From Priestia flexa NBRC 15715 (GTDB taxonomy: Bacteria; Bacillota; Bacilli; Bacillales; Bacillaceae_H), in contig NZ_BCVD01000010.1 in the NCBI RefSeq assembly GCF_001591565.1, positions 1 through 46,501 on the forward strand: a DNA stretch of 46,501 nucleotides, read 5' to 3'. The translations under genes were made by a program, and so were the position numbers. This document shows, in pieces, positions 1 through 7,786 of this stretch; the first letter of the stretch is position 1, and every line of letters starts with the position of its first letter. The notes under the pieces are model-generated. The model was not told the DNA's origin and did not search any database. It saw only the letters and a program-made list of their open reading frames with translations.

Positions 1-99
1 CATTTTGATCAGCTAGCTCCTCATGAGATAGCTACATTTGATAAAAATAAGTCGCTGGAAATTTTACATATCTTCTTTAAAGGGATTTCTCCCAATTGA
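1..99 (+). CDS. 3' end of an unidentified gene (partial)
   Basis: Frame 1 is open from the first base of the window to a TGA at 97-99 and gives 32 residues ending in HIFFKGISPN. The upstream part lies outside the window. A strong terminator begins five bases after the stop, which supports a real gene end. The short helical tail could belong to a TetR-type regulator, but that is a guess from its look only and no family can be assigned. Confidence 0.5.
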   Translation, partial: HFDQLAPHEIATFDKNKSLEILHIFFKGISPN

Positions 100-103
100 T
101 TTA

Positions 104-149
104 AAAAAACGAACAAAGATGACTATTCTCATTTTTTTGTTCGTTTTTT
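104..149 (+). terminator. Rho-independent terminator after the partial gene
   Basis: The A-rich arm 104-117 (AAAAAACGAACAAA) pairs perfectly with 136-149 (TTTGTTCGTTTTTT), and the descending arm ends in a T-run with a second T-run just after it. It closes the truncated upstream gene. Confidence 0.8.
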
Positions 150-162
150 AGTTTTTTGAGGG

Positions 163-191
163 TTGACACGTGTCTTTATGGAGAATAAGAT
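163..191 (+). promoter_or_regulatory. sigma-A promoter of the symporter gene
   Basis: A consensus TTGACA (163-168) and TAAGAT (186-191) are separated by 17 bases. The predicted start near 198 gives a leader of about 125 bases before the symporter ATG. No operator was recognised in that leader. Confidence 0.7.
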
Positions 192-325
192 GGTAGTGTG
201 ATAAACGGAAAGTGTATAGTATGCAGTGAACAAAATATGTATAAATATGCAAAAAAGGGGAGTTACTGCGTAGCAGTTAAGGCGATGGGATACAGCGGGA
301 ATATCATTATGAGGAGAGAACAACT

Positions 326-1546
326 ATGAAAAAACCATCGTTACTAACGCAGGTTTTAGTAGCATTCGTCGTAGCTGTTGCGCTCGGACTCATCTTTGGA
401 GACAAGATGTCTGTCGTGCAGCCGCTTGGCGATTTGTTTCTAAGGCTCATTAAGTTTATTATGGCGCCTTTGATTTTAACGACGCTCATTGTAGGCGTAA
501 CAAGTTTACAAGATACCAAGCAGCTTTTTAGTATGGGAGGGAGAACGATTGTTTTCTACCTCTTTACAACGTTGATTGCTGTGACGATTGGTATCGTATA
601 TGCTGTGATTTTATCACCTGGTACAGGAGCTAACGTGTCGTTACAGCAAGGAGCCACTGCGCCGAGTGGAGAAGCACCAACGCTTACGGAGACGTTGTTA
701 AACATGATTCCGGAAAATCCATTTGCAGCGTTAATGGAAGGGAATATCCTACAAATTATCTTTATGGCAATTGCAATTGGTTTAGGGATTTTATTTGTAG
801 GAGAGCCAGCAAAGCCAATTCAAAAGCTATTTGAATCTTTTTCCACAGTCATGTTTAAAATTACAAGTGGTATCATGGTCATTGCACCAATTGGTATCTT
901 TGGAATGGTAGCACCAATTATTGGTGAGTATGGTTTAGCTGTTTTAGCACCTCTCGCTAAGGTGATTATTGCTGTAGCATTAGGTTGTTTAACGCAGCTT
1001 CTCGTTGTGTATTCTCTTGCGGTTAAAGGCTTTGCTGGGATGAATCCACTTACATTTTTAAAAGGAATAGCACCAGCCGGCCTTGTAGCTTTTAGTACAG
1101 CAAGTAGTGGTGCAACGCTACCTGTTTCAATGAAAAACGTTCAGGAAAACCTTGGCGTTTCAAAGGAAACAGCAAGCTTTGTTTTACCGTTAGGTGCCAC
1201 AATGAATATGGACGGTAGTGCGATTTACCAAGGTGTTGCTGCGCTATTTATTGCACAATTTTATGGAATTGATCTCGGTATGAGTGAAATTTTACTAATC
1301 ATGTTTACAACTACCATTGCATCAATTGGTACTGCGGGCGTGCCAGGTGCAGGGATGATTATGTTAACAATGGTACTAGCAGCCGTCAACCTTCCAGTTG
1401 AAGGAATTGCTTTAATTGCAGCAATCGATCGTATTCTTGATATGTTCCGTACGTCGGTTAATATTGTCGGAGATGCTGCAGCTTCTGTTGTTGTAGACTC
1501 ATATGAGAAGAAATCAAAAGAAAAAGCGAATCAGCAAGCATCGTGA
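326..1546 (+). CDS. Dicarboxylate/amino-acid:cation symporter (DAACS family)
   Basis: This 406-residue polytopic membrane protein is predicted to import C4-dicarboxylates or acidic amino acids (glutamate, aspartate) together with H+ or Na+. Family hallmarks are visible: the serine-rich re-entrant hairpin STASSGATLPVS and the conserved NMDGSAIYQG helix motif, followed by a TAGVPGAG stretch (second hairpin) and an IDRILDMFRTSVNIVGD segment near the C-terminus. Its length is typical of the DctA/GltP/GltT group (about 400-430). An AGGAGAG ribosome site precedes the ATG. It is monocistronic, between its own sigma-A promoter and a strong terminator. Whether dicarboxylate or glutamate is preferred cannot be told from the sequence. 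Confidence 0.9.
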   Translation: MKKPSLLTQVLVAFVVAVALGLIFGDKMSVVQPLGDLFLRLIKFIMAPLILTTLIVGVTSLQDTKQLFSMGGRTIVFYLFTTLIAVTIGIVYAVILSPGTGANVSLQQGATAPSGEAPTLTETLLNMIPENPFAALMEGNILQIIFMAIAIGLGILFVGEPAKPIQKLFESFSTVMFKITSGIMVIAPIGIFGMVAPIIGEYGLAVLAPLAKVIIAVALGCLTQLLVVYSLAVKGFAGMNPLTFLKGIAPAGLVAFSTASSGATLPVSMKNVQENLGVSKETASFVLPLGATMNMDGSAIYQGVAALFIAQFYGIDLGMSEILLIMFTTTIASIGTAGVPGAGMIMLTMVLAAVNLPVEGIALIAAIDRILDMFRTSVNIVGDAAASVVVDSYEKKSKEKANQQAS

Positions 1547-1553
1547 ATTTTTG

Positions 1554-1596
1554 TGCGTACATCCTTATGAAAGGTGAGGATGTACGCATTTTTTTT
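1554..1596 (+). terminator. Rho-independent terminator after the symporter
   Basis: TGCGTACATCCT (1554-1565) pairs with AGGATGTACGCA (1577-1588), a perfect 12-bp stem followed by an eight-T run. Confidence 0.9.
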
Positions 1597-1675
1597 CATT
1601 CCTTGCTATAATGGAAAAAGATTCACGCATACTAAAGTGAATGAGTAATTGATAATGATTTAAAGGAGTTTTTTG

Positions 1676-2644
1676 ATGACAAAAGTAAAGTTAATTTCAC
1701 ATAATGATTTAGATGGGGTAAGCCCAGCTTTATTAGCTCGCTTAGCATTTGGTGATGAGAACCTTGATTACGACACGGTAGGAATCGGACGCATAAACGA
1801 TACGGTGCTGCATTTTATAGAAGAAGATAATGATGGACAAGACTTATACATAACGGATATTAGCGTAAATGATGAAGTAGCAGCTAAGCTGGATGAACTT
1901 GTGAAAAATGGTCAAAAGGTTACGCTTATTGATCATCATATTTCTGCACTTCCTCTTTCTGAAAAATACGATTGGGTCCATGTGATACCAGAAGATAAGA
2001 ATGGGACGAAAACAGCAGCTACATCGCTTTTTTATACATATCTACTAGAAAACAAGATGTTGGAACGTACGAAGATGCTGGATGAATACGTAGAGCTTGT
2101 ACGTTTATTCGATACGTGGGATTGGTTTCACGAGAAAAATGAAAAAGCAAAAAGACTTAATCACCTTTACTACTTAATTTCTCATGAAGAGTTTAAAGAT
2201 ACGGTTCACGAAACGCTACAAGCATCTTATACTGGTGCCAATCAAAGCTTTGAATTTACAGAAAAGCACGCGATTTTACTTGAAGCTGAAGAGAAGCGAA
2301 TTGAAAAATATATCTATGACAAACAAAAGCAAATGATGCAAGCAGAAGTAGAGATTGCAGAGCAAAAATACAAGGTAGGGATTGTGTTCGCAGATACATA
2401 TCAGTCAGAGTTGGGAAATGCATTATGCCTAGAGCATGAAGAAATCGACTTTTCAGTAATGGTTGATATGGGAAGGAAAAAGCTAGGGTTTCGAGCGGTG
2501 AAAGATAAGATTAATTTAGCTGAAATCGTGGGTCACATTGGTGGTGGAGGCCATCCAAAAGCATCCGGCTGCAAATTAACGAGCGAAACCTTCAAGCTAT
2601 TTGTAACCGACCACTTGTTTCAACCAGACGAAAAAAGTGAATAA
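1676..2644 (+). CDS. DHH/DHHA1-family phosphoesterase (NrnB/YngD-like)
   Basis: The 322-residue cytosolic protein has the DHH-superfamily metal motifs: HNDLDG near the N-terminus (residues 9-14), the eponymous DHH (LIDHH, about residue 85) and the C-terminal DHHA1 signature GGGGHPKASG (about residue 287). Such proteins are Mn2+-dependent phosphodiesterases acting on nano-RNA, oligonucleotides or cyclic dinucleotides. The lack of N-terminal membrane or PAS/GGDEF parts argues against GdpP and for an NrnB/YngD-type oligoribonuclease. The reading frame also opens at a TTG one codon upstream, but AAAGGAG at 1662-1668 is best spaced (7 bases) for the ATG at 1676. It sits 24 bases ahead of the SDR gene, so the two are probably cotranscribed. 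Confidence 0.85.
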   Translation: MTKVKLISHNDLDGVSPALLARLAFGDENLDYDTVGIGRINDTVLHFIEEDNDGQDLYITDISVNDEVAAKLDELVKNGQKVTLIDHHISALPLSEKYDWVHVIPEDKNGTKTAATSLFYTYLLENKMLERTKMLDEYVELVRLFDTWDWFHEKNEKAKRLNHLYYLISHEEFKDTVHETLQASYTGANQSFEFTEKHAILLEAEEKRIEKYIYDKQKQMMQAEVEIAEQKYKVGIVFADTYQSELGNALCLEHEEIDFSVMVDMGRKKLGFRAVKDKINLAEIVGHIGGGGHPKASGCKLTSETFKLFVTDHLFQPDEKSE

Positions 2645-2668
2645 ACTAAGTGTAGAGGAGGGATGACT

Positions 2669-3418
2669 TTGACATTTGAACGTGAGGTTGTTGTGGTAAC
2701 TGGTGGCGCAAATGGAATTGGAAAAGGTGTGGCAAGCGCCTATGCCAAAAAAGGTGCCAAAGTGATAATCGCAGATATTGATGAAGAACAAGGGGAGAAG
2801 CATGCTAAAACGCTGCGTGAAGCAGGTGCACAGGCAATGTTTATTCACACAGATGTAAGAAAAGAAGAGGATGTTATCAACCTCATGAAAGAAACTGTTT
2901 CAGCTTATGGTACGATTACCATTCTGGTTAATAATGCTGGAGTAACAAAGTGGAAGTCTCCGTATGAGTTAACGCTAGATGAATGGGATGATATCATAAA
3001 TCTTAATTTACGAAGCGTATTTTTATGCTCAAGAGAAGCTGCAAAAGTGATGCGAAATAACAAAATAGGTGGTTCAATTGTAAACTTAGCTTCTACGCGT
3101 GCCGTTATGTCAGAGCCACACACCGAAGCATACGCTGCTACAAAAGGTGGCATTGTGGCGCTAACGCATGCTCTTGCCATTTCACTTGGACCAGACAAGA
3201 TTACCGTCAACGCAATTTCTCCTGGCTGGATTGAAACTCAGCAATATGAGGATCTTCGAGATGTTGATCATGCTCAGCATCCGTCTAACCGAGTTGGCAC
3301 TCCAGCAGATATTGCAAAAGCGTGCCTTTACCTGACGCATCCAGACAATGATTTTGTAACGGGGACGAACGTAGTTGTCGATGGTGGAATGACGCGCAAG
3401 ATGATTTATGAACATTAA
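2669..3418 (+). CDS. SDR-family NAD(P)-dependent oxidoreductase
   Basis: This is a classical short-chain dehydrogenase/reductase of about 249 residues. The cofactor motif TGGANGIG is near the N-terminus, NNAG follows, and the catalytic Ser (NLASTRAV) and YxxxK (YAATK) come next, with PGWI and the C-terminal DGG motif of the family. The Asp after the second beta strand (IIADID) suggests NAD(H). An upstream ATG at 2663 touches the Shine-Dalgarno GGAGGG (2657-2662), so TTG at 2669 with 6-base spacing is the better start. The substrate is unknown; close family members include glucose 1-dehydrogenase and 3-oxoacyl-ACP reductase types. It probably forms an operon with the DHH gene and ends at a terminator. 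Confidence 0.85.
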   Translation: MTFEREVVVVTGGANGIGKGVASAYAKKGAKVIIADIDEEQGEKHAKTLREAGAQAMFIHTDVRKEEDVINLMKETVSAYGTITILVNNAGVTKWKSPYELTLDEWDDIINLNLRSVFLCSREAAKVMRNNKIGGSIVNLASTRAVMSEPHTEAYAATKGGIVALTHALAISLGPDKITVNAISPGWIETQQYEDLRDVDHAQHPSNRVGTPADIAKACLYLTHPDNDFVTGTNVVVDGGMTRKMIYEH

Positions 3419-3426
3419 CTAAAGTA

Positions 3427-3469
3427 AGCAGGCTATAGGCTATACCTATAGCCTGCTATTTTTATTTTG
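3427..3469 (+). terminator. Rho-independent terminator after the SDR gene
   Basis: AGCAGGCTATAGG (3427-3439) pairs perfectly with CCTATAGCCTGCT (3445-3457), a 13-bp stem followed by a T-rich tract. Confidence 0.9.
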
Positions 3470-3526
3470 TATAAAAACACAGTTATATGAAAGCGTATTC
3501 TTTTTAAAATTTAGAAAAATCAGACT

Positions 3527-3554
3527 TGATTTACTTATCGAAATCATGTATCGT
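3527..3554 (+). promoter_or_regulatory. Candidate sigma-A promoter for the metE riboswitch transcript
   Basis: TTGATT (3527-3532) and TATCGT (3549-3554) are 16 bases apart, just upstream of the cobalamin riboswitch. The -10 is weak, so this is the best candidate by position and not a firm call. Nothing else was recognised in 3470-3600. Confidence 0.4.
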
Positions 3555-3606
3555 TATGTTCAATTCCTAATTGAAAAGGAATTAGTGTATAAAGTGAATA
3601 TGTTCA

Positions 3607-3768
3607 TGCAAAAGGTGCTAAGACACTAGTTTTAGCTTAAAAGGGAAGATCGGTGAAAATCCGACGCGGTCGCGCCACTGTAAGGAGGAGCCTATTATCA
3701 GTAAACCACTGTTTATGAAACGGGAAGGTGATAATAGGTGATGATTCTAAGTCAGGAGACCTGCCTGT
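3607..3768 (+). ncRNA. Cobalamin riboswitch upstream of metE
   Basis: The aptamer core is readable: GGTGAAAATCCGACGCGG (3652-3669), the CGCCACTGTAAGG segment after it, and the B12 box GTCAGGAGACCTGCC (3751-3765). It is followed about 100 bases later by an intrinsic terminator and then metE. Established logic for this arrangement is that bound cobalamin stabilises the terminator and represses the B12-independent methionine synthase when B12 is available for MetH. Confidence 0.93.
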
Positions 3769-3865
3769 TGTTTGCACTCACAACCTACGCGTAATAGGGA
3801 GAGGTGATTAGCTTGGTATTGAAACAAAAGTATATGTTGTTCAATACTTCTTAAAGCTGTCGTCT

Positions 3866-3889
3866 AACTCTCTTTCCAGAGAGTTTTTT
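3866..3889 (+). terminator. Riboswitch-controlled attenuator before metE
   Basis: AACTCTCT (3866-3873) pairs with AGAGAGTT (3878-3885), running into a T-tract, located between the B12 box and the metE ribosome site. It is the expected expression platform. I did not work out the competing antiterminator pairing. Confidence 0.8.
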
Positions 3890-3923
3890 ATTGCAGAAAA
3901 ATAGACGAAACGAGGAGATTGAA

Positions 3924-6200
3924 ATGACAGTGAATACAGCAACAATTGGGTATCCAAGAATCGGTAGAAACAGAGAATGGAAAAAAGCAATTGAAGCTTA
4001 TTGGAAGCAGGAAACAACGGAAGCAGAGCTGCACAACCAACTTCATGAGTTGTATGTTAATCAGCTTCGTATTCAAAAAGATAAGGGGATTGATTTTGTT
4101 TCAGTAGGTGACTTTAGTTATTACGATCACATGCTTGATACGGCGGTTATGTTTAATATTATTCCAGCTCGTTTCAAAAAGCAAAATCTATCCGCTCTTG
4201 ATACATATTATGCAATGGCAAGAGGGAACAAAGAAGCAGAGGCATGTGAGATGACTAAGTGGTTTAATACCAACTATCACTACATTGTCCCAGAGTTTAC
4301 TGACGTAACGCCGGCATTGAATGAAAACAGACCATTAGCATATTGGCAAAAAGCAAAGGACGAATTGGCACTTAACGGTAAGCCTCTTCTAATTGGGCCA
4401 GCAACCTTTATCTTATTAGGCAAAGGATTTAAACAAGAAGAAGTATCGAGCTTATTTGCTCAATTAACTCCGCTTTATATTCAAGTGATTAAGGAGTTAC
4501 ATGAAGCGGGAGCAGAGTGGATTCAAATTGATGAACCAATTTTTGTAACGAATAAAACAGAAGGGTACTGGAAGGAGGTTGAGGCATTTTATCAGCGTAT
4601 TTCAGAGGAAGTACCTGGTGCTAATCTTATCATCCAAACGTATTTTGAAGCATTAGATAATTACCAATCTGTTGTGAACCTTCCTGTGAATGCTTTTGGG
4701 TTGGATTTTGTACATGATGAGAGAAAAAATAGTGAAGCGATAAAAGCACACGGTTTTCCAAAAGGGAAAAAGCTTTTTGCAGGCGTTATTGATGGTCGTA
4801 ACGTGTGGAAAAGTAACTTAATTGAAAAAGCTGCACTTGTAAGTGAATTGCAAAAATTAGTGGGTAAAGAAGAGGTAATTGTTCAGCCATCTAGTACACT
4901 GCTTCATGTCCCTGTAACGGTAGAAACTGAACAAGAGCTACCAGCTGATATTCGAGCAGGCTTAAGTTTTGCTGAAGAAAAGCTGACTGAGCTAGAACTT
5001 TTAAAGGACCTTTTAAAAGGGGATAGCGAAGCAGTAAAAGCACATCAGCAAGAGATTGAGGCATTTTCGAAGGTTGCAAACCGCGTTCACACGAAAACGA
5101 GAGCAGAGCTAGAACAGATTGATGATCAAGCCTTATCTCGTGCTTCTGTGGCTGAGCGCCAGCGTTTGCAAAAAGAAAAGTTTGATTTACCGCTTTTACC
5201 AACTACAACAATTGGAAGCTTGCCACAAACAGCAGAGGTTCGTTCGAAGCGCTTAAAATGGAAGCAAGGTCAGTTAACGAACGAACAGTATGAAGCGTTT
5301 ATAAAAGAAGAAACAAAGCGCTGGATTGAGGTTCAAGAAGAAATTGGTATTGATGTGCTGGTTCACGGTGAGTTTGAACGTACGGATATGGTTGAATTTT
5401 TTGGTGAGCGCTTAGGCGGAATGTTAACAACGAAAAACGGTTGGGTTCAATCATATGGTTCACGCTGCGTAAGACCACCTGTTGTATACGGAGATGTCTA
5501 TTTAGTCGAGCCGATGACGGTTAAAGAAATTGTCTATGCACAAAGTTTAACCGAAAAAGTCGTAAAAGGAATGCTGACGGGGCCAATTACCATCTTAAAC
5601 TGGTCATTCCCACGTACAGACATCTCGAAGTATGAAAGCATGAATCAAATTGCATTAGCCATTCGAAAAGAAGTTAAAGCGCTTGAAGAAGCCGGTGTTC
5701 ACATGATACAAGTAGATGAACCTGCGCTGCGAGAAGGATTGCCAATTCGAGCTGAAAAGCAAGCCGCGTATTTAAATGCTACTGTTGAAGCGTTCCGTCT
5801 AGCAACAACGGGTGTAGAAGATACAACGCAAATTCATACGCATATGTGCTATTCGAAATTTGATGACATGATTGACACAATCTCTGCACTAGACGCAGAT
5901 GTCATTTCAATTGAAGCATCCAGAAGTCATGGCAATATTATTTCTTCATTCGAGCAGTATTCATACGATAAAGAAATCGGGCTTGGCATTTACGACATTC
6001 ATAGCCCTCGTATTCCAAGCTTTGAAGAAATGACAAATAATCTTGACCGTGCTCTTCGCGTGTTAAACCCAGCACAATTTTGGGTTAATCCAGACTGCGG
6101 TTTGAAAACACGAAATGAAAAGCAGGTAATCGATGCTTTAACTCAAATGGTAAACGTTACGAAGAAGTATCGTGAAAAGTTAGCAGCAGTCGCACAATAA
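3924..6200 (+). CDS. metE: Cobalamin-independent methionine synthase MetE
   Basis: This 758-residue cytosolic enzyme transfers the methyl group of 5-methyltetrahydropteroyltri-glutamate to homocysteine to make methionine without B12. It shows the duplicated two-barrel MetE layout: the N-terminal half starts with TIGYPRIG, the catalytic half with TTTIGSLPQT. The zinc ligands are visible in HTHMCYSKF (His, Cys) and NPDCGLKTR (Cys), and HGEFERTDMVEFFGE is the conserved substrate loop. Length equals the family's usual 750-760. ATG at 3924 is chosen over an in-frame TTG at 3891 inside the attenuator, because GAGGAG (3912-3917) fits it. Expression is predicted to be repressed by cobalamin through the leader. 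Confidence 0.97.
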   Translation: MTVNTATIGYPRIGRNREWKKAIEAYWKQETTEAELHNQLHELYVNQLRIQKDKGIDFVSVGDFSYYDHMLDTAVMFNIIPARFKKQNLSALDTYYAMARGNKEAEACEMTKWFNTNYHYIVPEFTDVTPALNENRPLAYWQKAKDELALNGKPLLIGPATFILLGKGFKQEEVSSLFAQLTPLYIQVIKELHEAGAEWIQIDEPIFVTNKTEGYWKEVEAFYQRISEEVPGANLIIQTYFEALDNYQSVVNLPVNAFGLDFVHDERKNSEAIKAHGFPKGKKLFAGVIDGRNVWKSNLIEKAALVSELQKLVGKEEVIVQPSSTLLHVPVTVETEQELPADIRAGLSFAEEKLTELELLKDLLKGDSEAVKAHQQEIEAFSKVANRVHTKTRAELEQIDDQALSRASVAERQRLQKEKFDLPLLPTTTIGSLPQTAEVRSKRLKWKQGQLTNEQYEAFIKEETKRWIEVQEEIGIDVLVHGEFERTDMVEFFGERLGGMLTTKNGWVQSYGSRCVRPPVVYGDVYLVEPMTVKEIVYAQSLTEKVVKGMLTGPITILNWSFPRTDISKYESMNQIALAIRKEVKALEEAGVHMIQVDEPALREGLPIRAEKQAAYLNATVEAFRLATTGVEDTTQIHTHMCYSKFDDMIDTISALDADVISIEASRSHGNIISSFEQYSYDKEIGLGIYDIHSPRIPSFEEMTNNLDRALRVLNPAQFWVNPDCGLKTRNEKQVIDALTQMVNVTKKYREKLAAVAQ

Positions 6201-6204
6201 AATG

Positions 6205-6244
6205 AAACAAAGAAAACCCCCTTTTATATGGGGGTTCTTTGTTT
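6205..6244. terminator. Bidirectional terminator between metE and the HxlR gene
   Basis: AACAAAGAA plus ACCCCC pair with GGGGGT plus TTCTTTGTT around a short AT loop. The stem is flanked by A-rich and T-rich sides, so it can serve the two convergent genes. Confidence 0.85.
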
Positions 6245-6247
6245 ACG

Positions 6248-6571
6248 TTATGACAAATTATCTTGTTCCAGCCATTGCTGCGACCATTTTTCAATTTCTA
6301 TCATAATAGGTTCAAGCGCTTTTCCTTTTTCCGTCAAGGAATACTCGATGCGTACAGGCGTTTCTGGAAAGACCTCACGCTTGACAATCCCTTGTTGTTC
6401 AAGGTCTTTCAAGCGTTCTGATAGTACGCGGCCGCTTACTGAAATGGATGATTCGATGGCACAAAAACGCTGGGGTCCAGACAGAAGCTTATAAATAATG
6501 AGCCCGGTCCAGCGCTGACTTAAAATCGTCATTGCTTTTTCAAAGCGTGGACATAAGGTTGATTGATTCAT
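6248..6571 (-). CDS. HxlR-family winged-helix transcriptional regulator
   Basis: This 107-residue DNA-binding protein has the HxlR pattern: an N-terminal Cys-containing CPRFEKAMTILSQRW stretch (Cys7), the winged-helix core GLIIYKLLSGPQRF...SGRVLSERLKDLEQQGIV, and the wing VRIEYSLTEKGKAL. Members such as HypR, YodB and QorR sense electrophiles or oxidants through this Cys, so redox sensing is possible here but not shown. The frame runs further upstream, but ATG at 6571 has AGGAGTG correctly placed. It is convergent with metE. No obvious target gene such as an oxidoreductase lies divergently next to it. Confidence 0.88.
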   Translation of the reverse strand: MNQSTLCPRFEKAMTILSQRWTGLIIYKLLSGPQRFCAIESSISVSGRVLSERLKDLEQQGIVKREVFPETPVRIEYSLTEKGKALEPIMIEIEKWSQQWLEQDNLS

Positions 6572-6747
6572 TTGTTTCACTCCTATAACACATATTATAG
6601 CACAAAGCATTAGGTGCTACACTTCTTAAAACTTCACGACCAAAGAGAAGAACCTTACATAAAGTAAGCGAAAGGAGTATTGAAGTAAAGCTGTTGAGAG
6701 AAACTAGTTAATAACCAATTACTTATCTATCTAAAAAACGAAATGGC

Positions 6748-7314
6748 TTATTCACGATCAAATAGCCAAGTTTTAATAATTGCTGCATACTCACGACCAT
6801 ATGATTGAAGCTTCACGACGTTTGGTGTTTCTGCACCTAATGGGTATACGTTATATCCTTGTCTTTTGGCAATCAGTGATGCGCGGTATAAATGAAACTG
6901 GTTGCTGACGAGTACAATATGTTTGTCATTGATATCAATAAGCTTTTTGGTATAGAGAAAGTTTTCATAAGTGGAAGTAGATTGATTTTCTTGTATAATG
7001 CGAGCAGAGTCAACGCCGTGATCTACTAAAAAAGTAGACATCGCTTCCGCTTCAGAGATGTCTTCATCATCACCTTGTCCACCTGAGACAATAGCAATAG
7101 TTGAAGGATTATCTTCTAAATAACGCAGCGCAGTAATCATGCGCTCTCGTAAACTTAAAGATAGCTCTTTTCCATTTACCTTAGCTCCAAGAATCATAAT
7201 GTAGTCTGCGTTTTTTGGAGGAGGTGAACTAGCTGCAGAATAAATATGATATGACGCAAACAACACGTATCCAATTAGTAAAGAAGTAAGTACGTAGATA
7301 AATTTTCTTTTCAT
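6748..7314 (-). CDS. YdcF-family (DUF218) membrane-anchored protein
   Basis: The 188-residue protein starts with one hydrophobic segment (about residues 5-25), then a DUF218 domain: DYIMILGAKVNG, SLRERMITAL, IVSGGQGDDEDISEAEAM, the STSTYENFLYTK motif and VLVSNQFHLYRA. The family (YdcF, SanA, ElyC) is linked to cell-envelope functions, and YdcF binds S-adenosylmethionine; the biochemical role is unresolved. The domain is predicted to face outside. It is a single gene transcribed divergently from yhdT-panF, with GGGAGTAG as the ribosome site. The stretch 6572-6747 upstream of the HxlR gene shows no gene. Confidence 0.85.
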   Translation of the reverse strand: MKRKFIYVLTSLLIGYVLFASYHIYSAASSPPPKNADYIMILGAKVNGKELSLSLRERMITALRYLEDNPSTIAIVSGGQGDDEDISEAEAMSTFLVDHGVDSARIIQENQSTSTYENFLYTKKLIDINDKHIVLVSNQFHLYRASLIAKRQGYNVYPLGAETPNVVKLQSYGREYAAIIKTWLFDRE

Positions 7315-7507
7315 AAGCTACTCCCATCGTTTATTCCTATTTAGTATAATGCAGTAATTGGTATAAAAAGTAGTATTTATTTAATATTTAAGCGGTAAAT
7401 AGGAAAAAATGTCATGAATTTAGCAAAAGGGATAGCTTCATATGTTTTGGAACGTTATAATCATTATGCACATCTTCTGCAACATTTCAAAGAAGGAGAG
7501 AACGAAC

Positions 7508-7786
7508 ATGAAGAAAAAAGCCGATTGGCGTTATCGAATCGCACATAAAGAAGCTTTAATCGGTATCGGCCTGGCTCTTTTCCACTTTGCATGGTGGTTT
7601 GGTTTTGCGTACGGACTTGGTTCAAAGCCCGTATCAGAGTATACATACATATTGGGGTTTCCGGCCTGGTTTTTTTATAGCTGCATACTTGGAATCCCGC
7701 TCATTATTTTACTGGTCTGGATTATTGTTCGCTTTTTCTTTTCAGATCTTCCTTTAGAAGATGAAGAAAGAGGTGAGAGCGAATGA
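7508..7786 (+). CDS. yhdT: YhdT family small membrane subunit of the pantothenate symporter
   Basis: This 92-residue protein has a charged N-terminus and two hydrophobic segments (about 18-38 and 49-75), ending with an acidic tail. It overlaps panF by four bases (ATGA), so the two are translationally coupled. In enterobacteria YhdT is encoded directly upstream of PanF and is annotated as its small accessory membrane protein; its role is not proven. The frame opens further upstream at 7442, but AAGGAGAG lies just before ATG 7508 and the extra 22 residues are not family-like. Confidence 0.85.
   Translation: MKKKADWRYRIAHKEALIGIGLALFHFAWWFGFAYGLGSKPVSEYTYILGFPAWFFYSCILGIPLIILLVWIIVRFFFSDLPLEDEERGESE

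Noticed and set aside
1607-1612. TATAAT as the -10 box of the DHH-SDR operon.
   Set aside because: No acceptable -35 lies 16-18 bases upstream, where the preceding terminator hairpin is; kept only as a remark.
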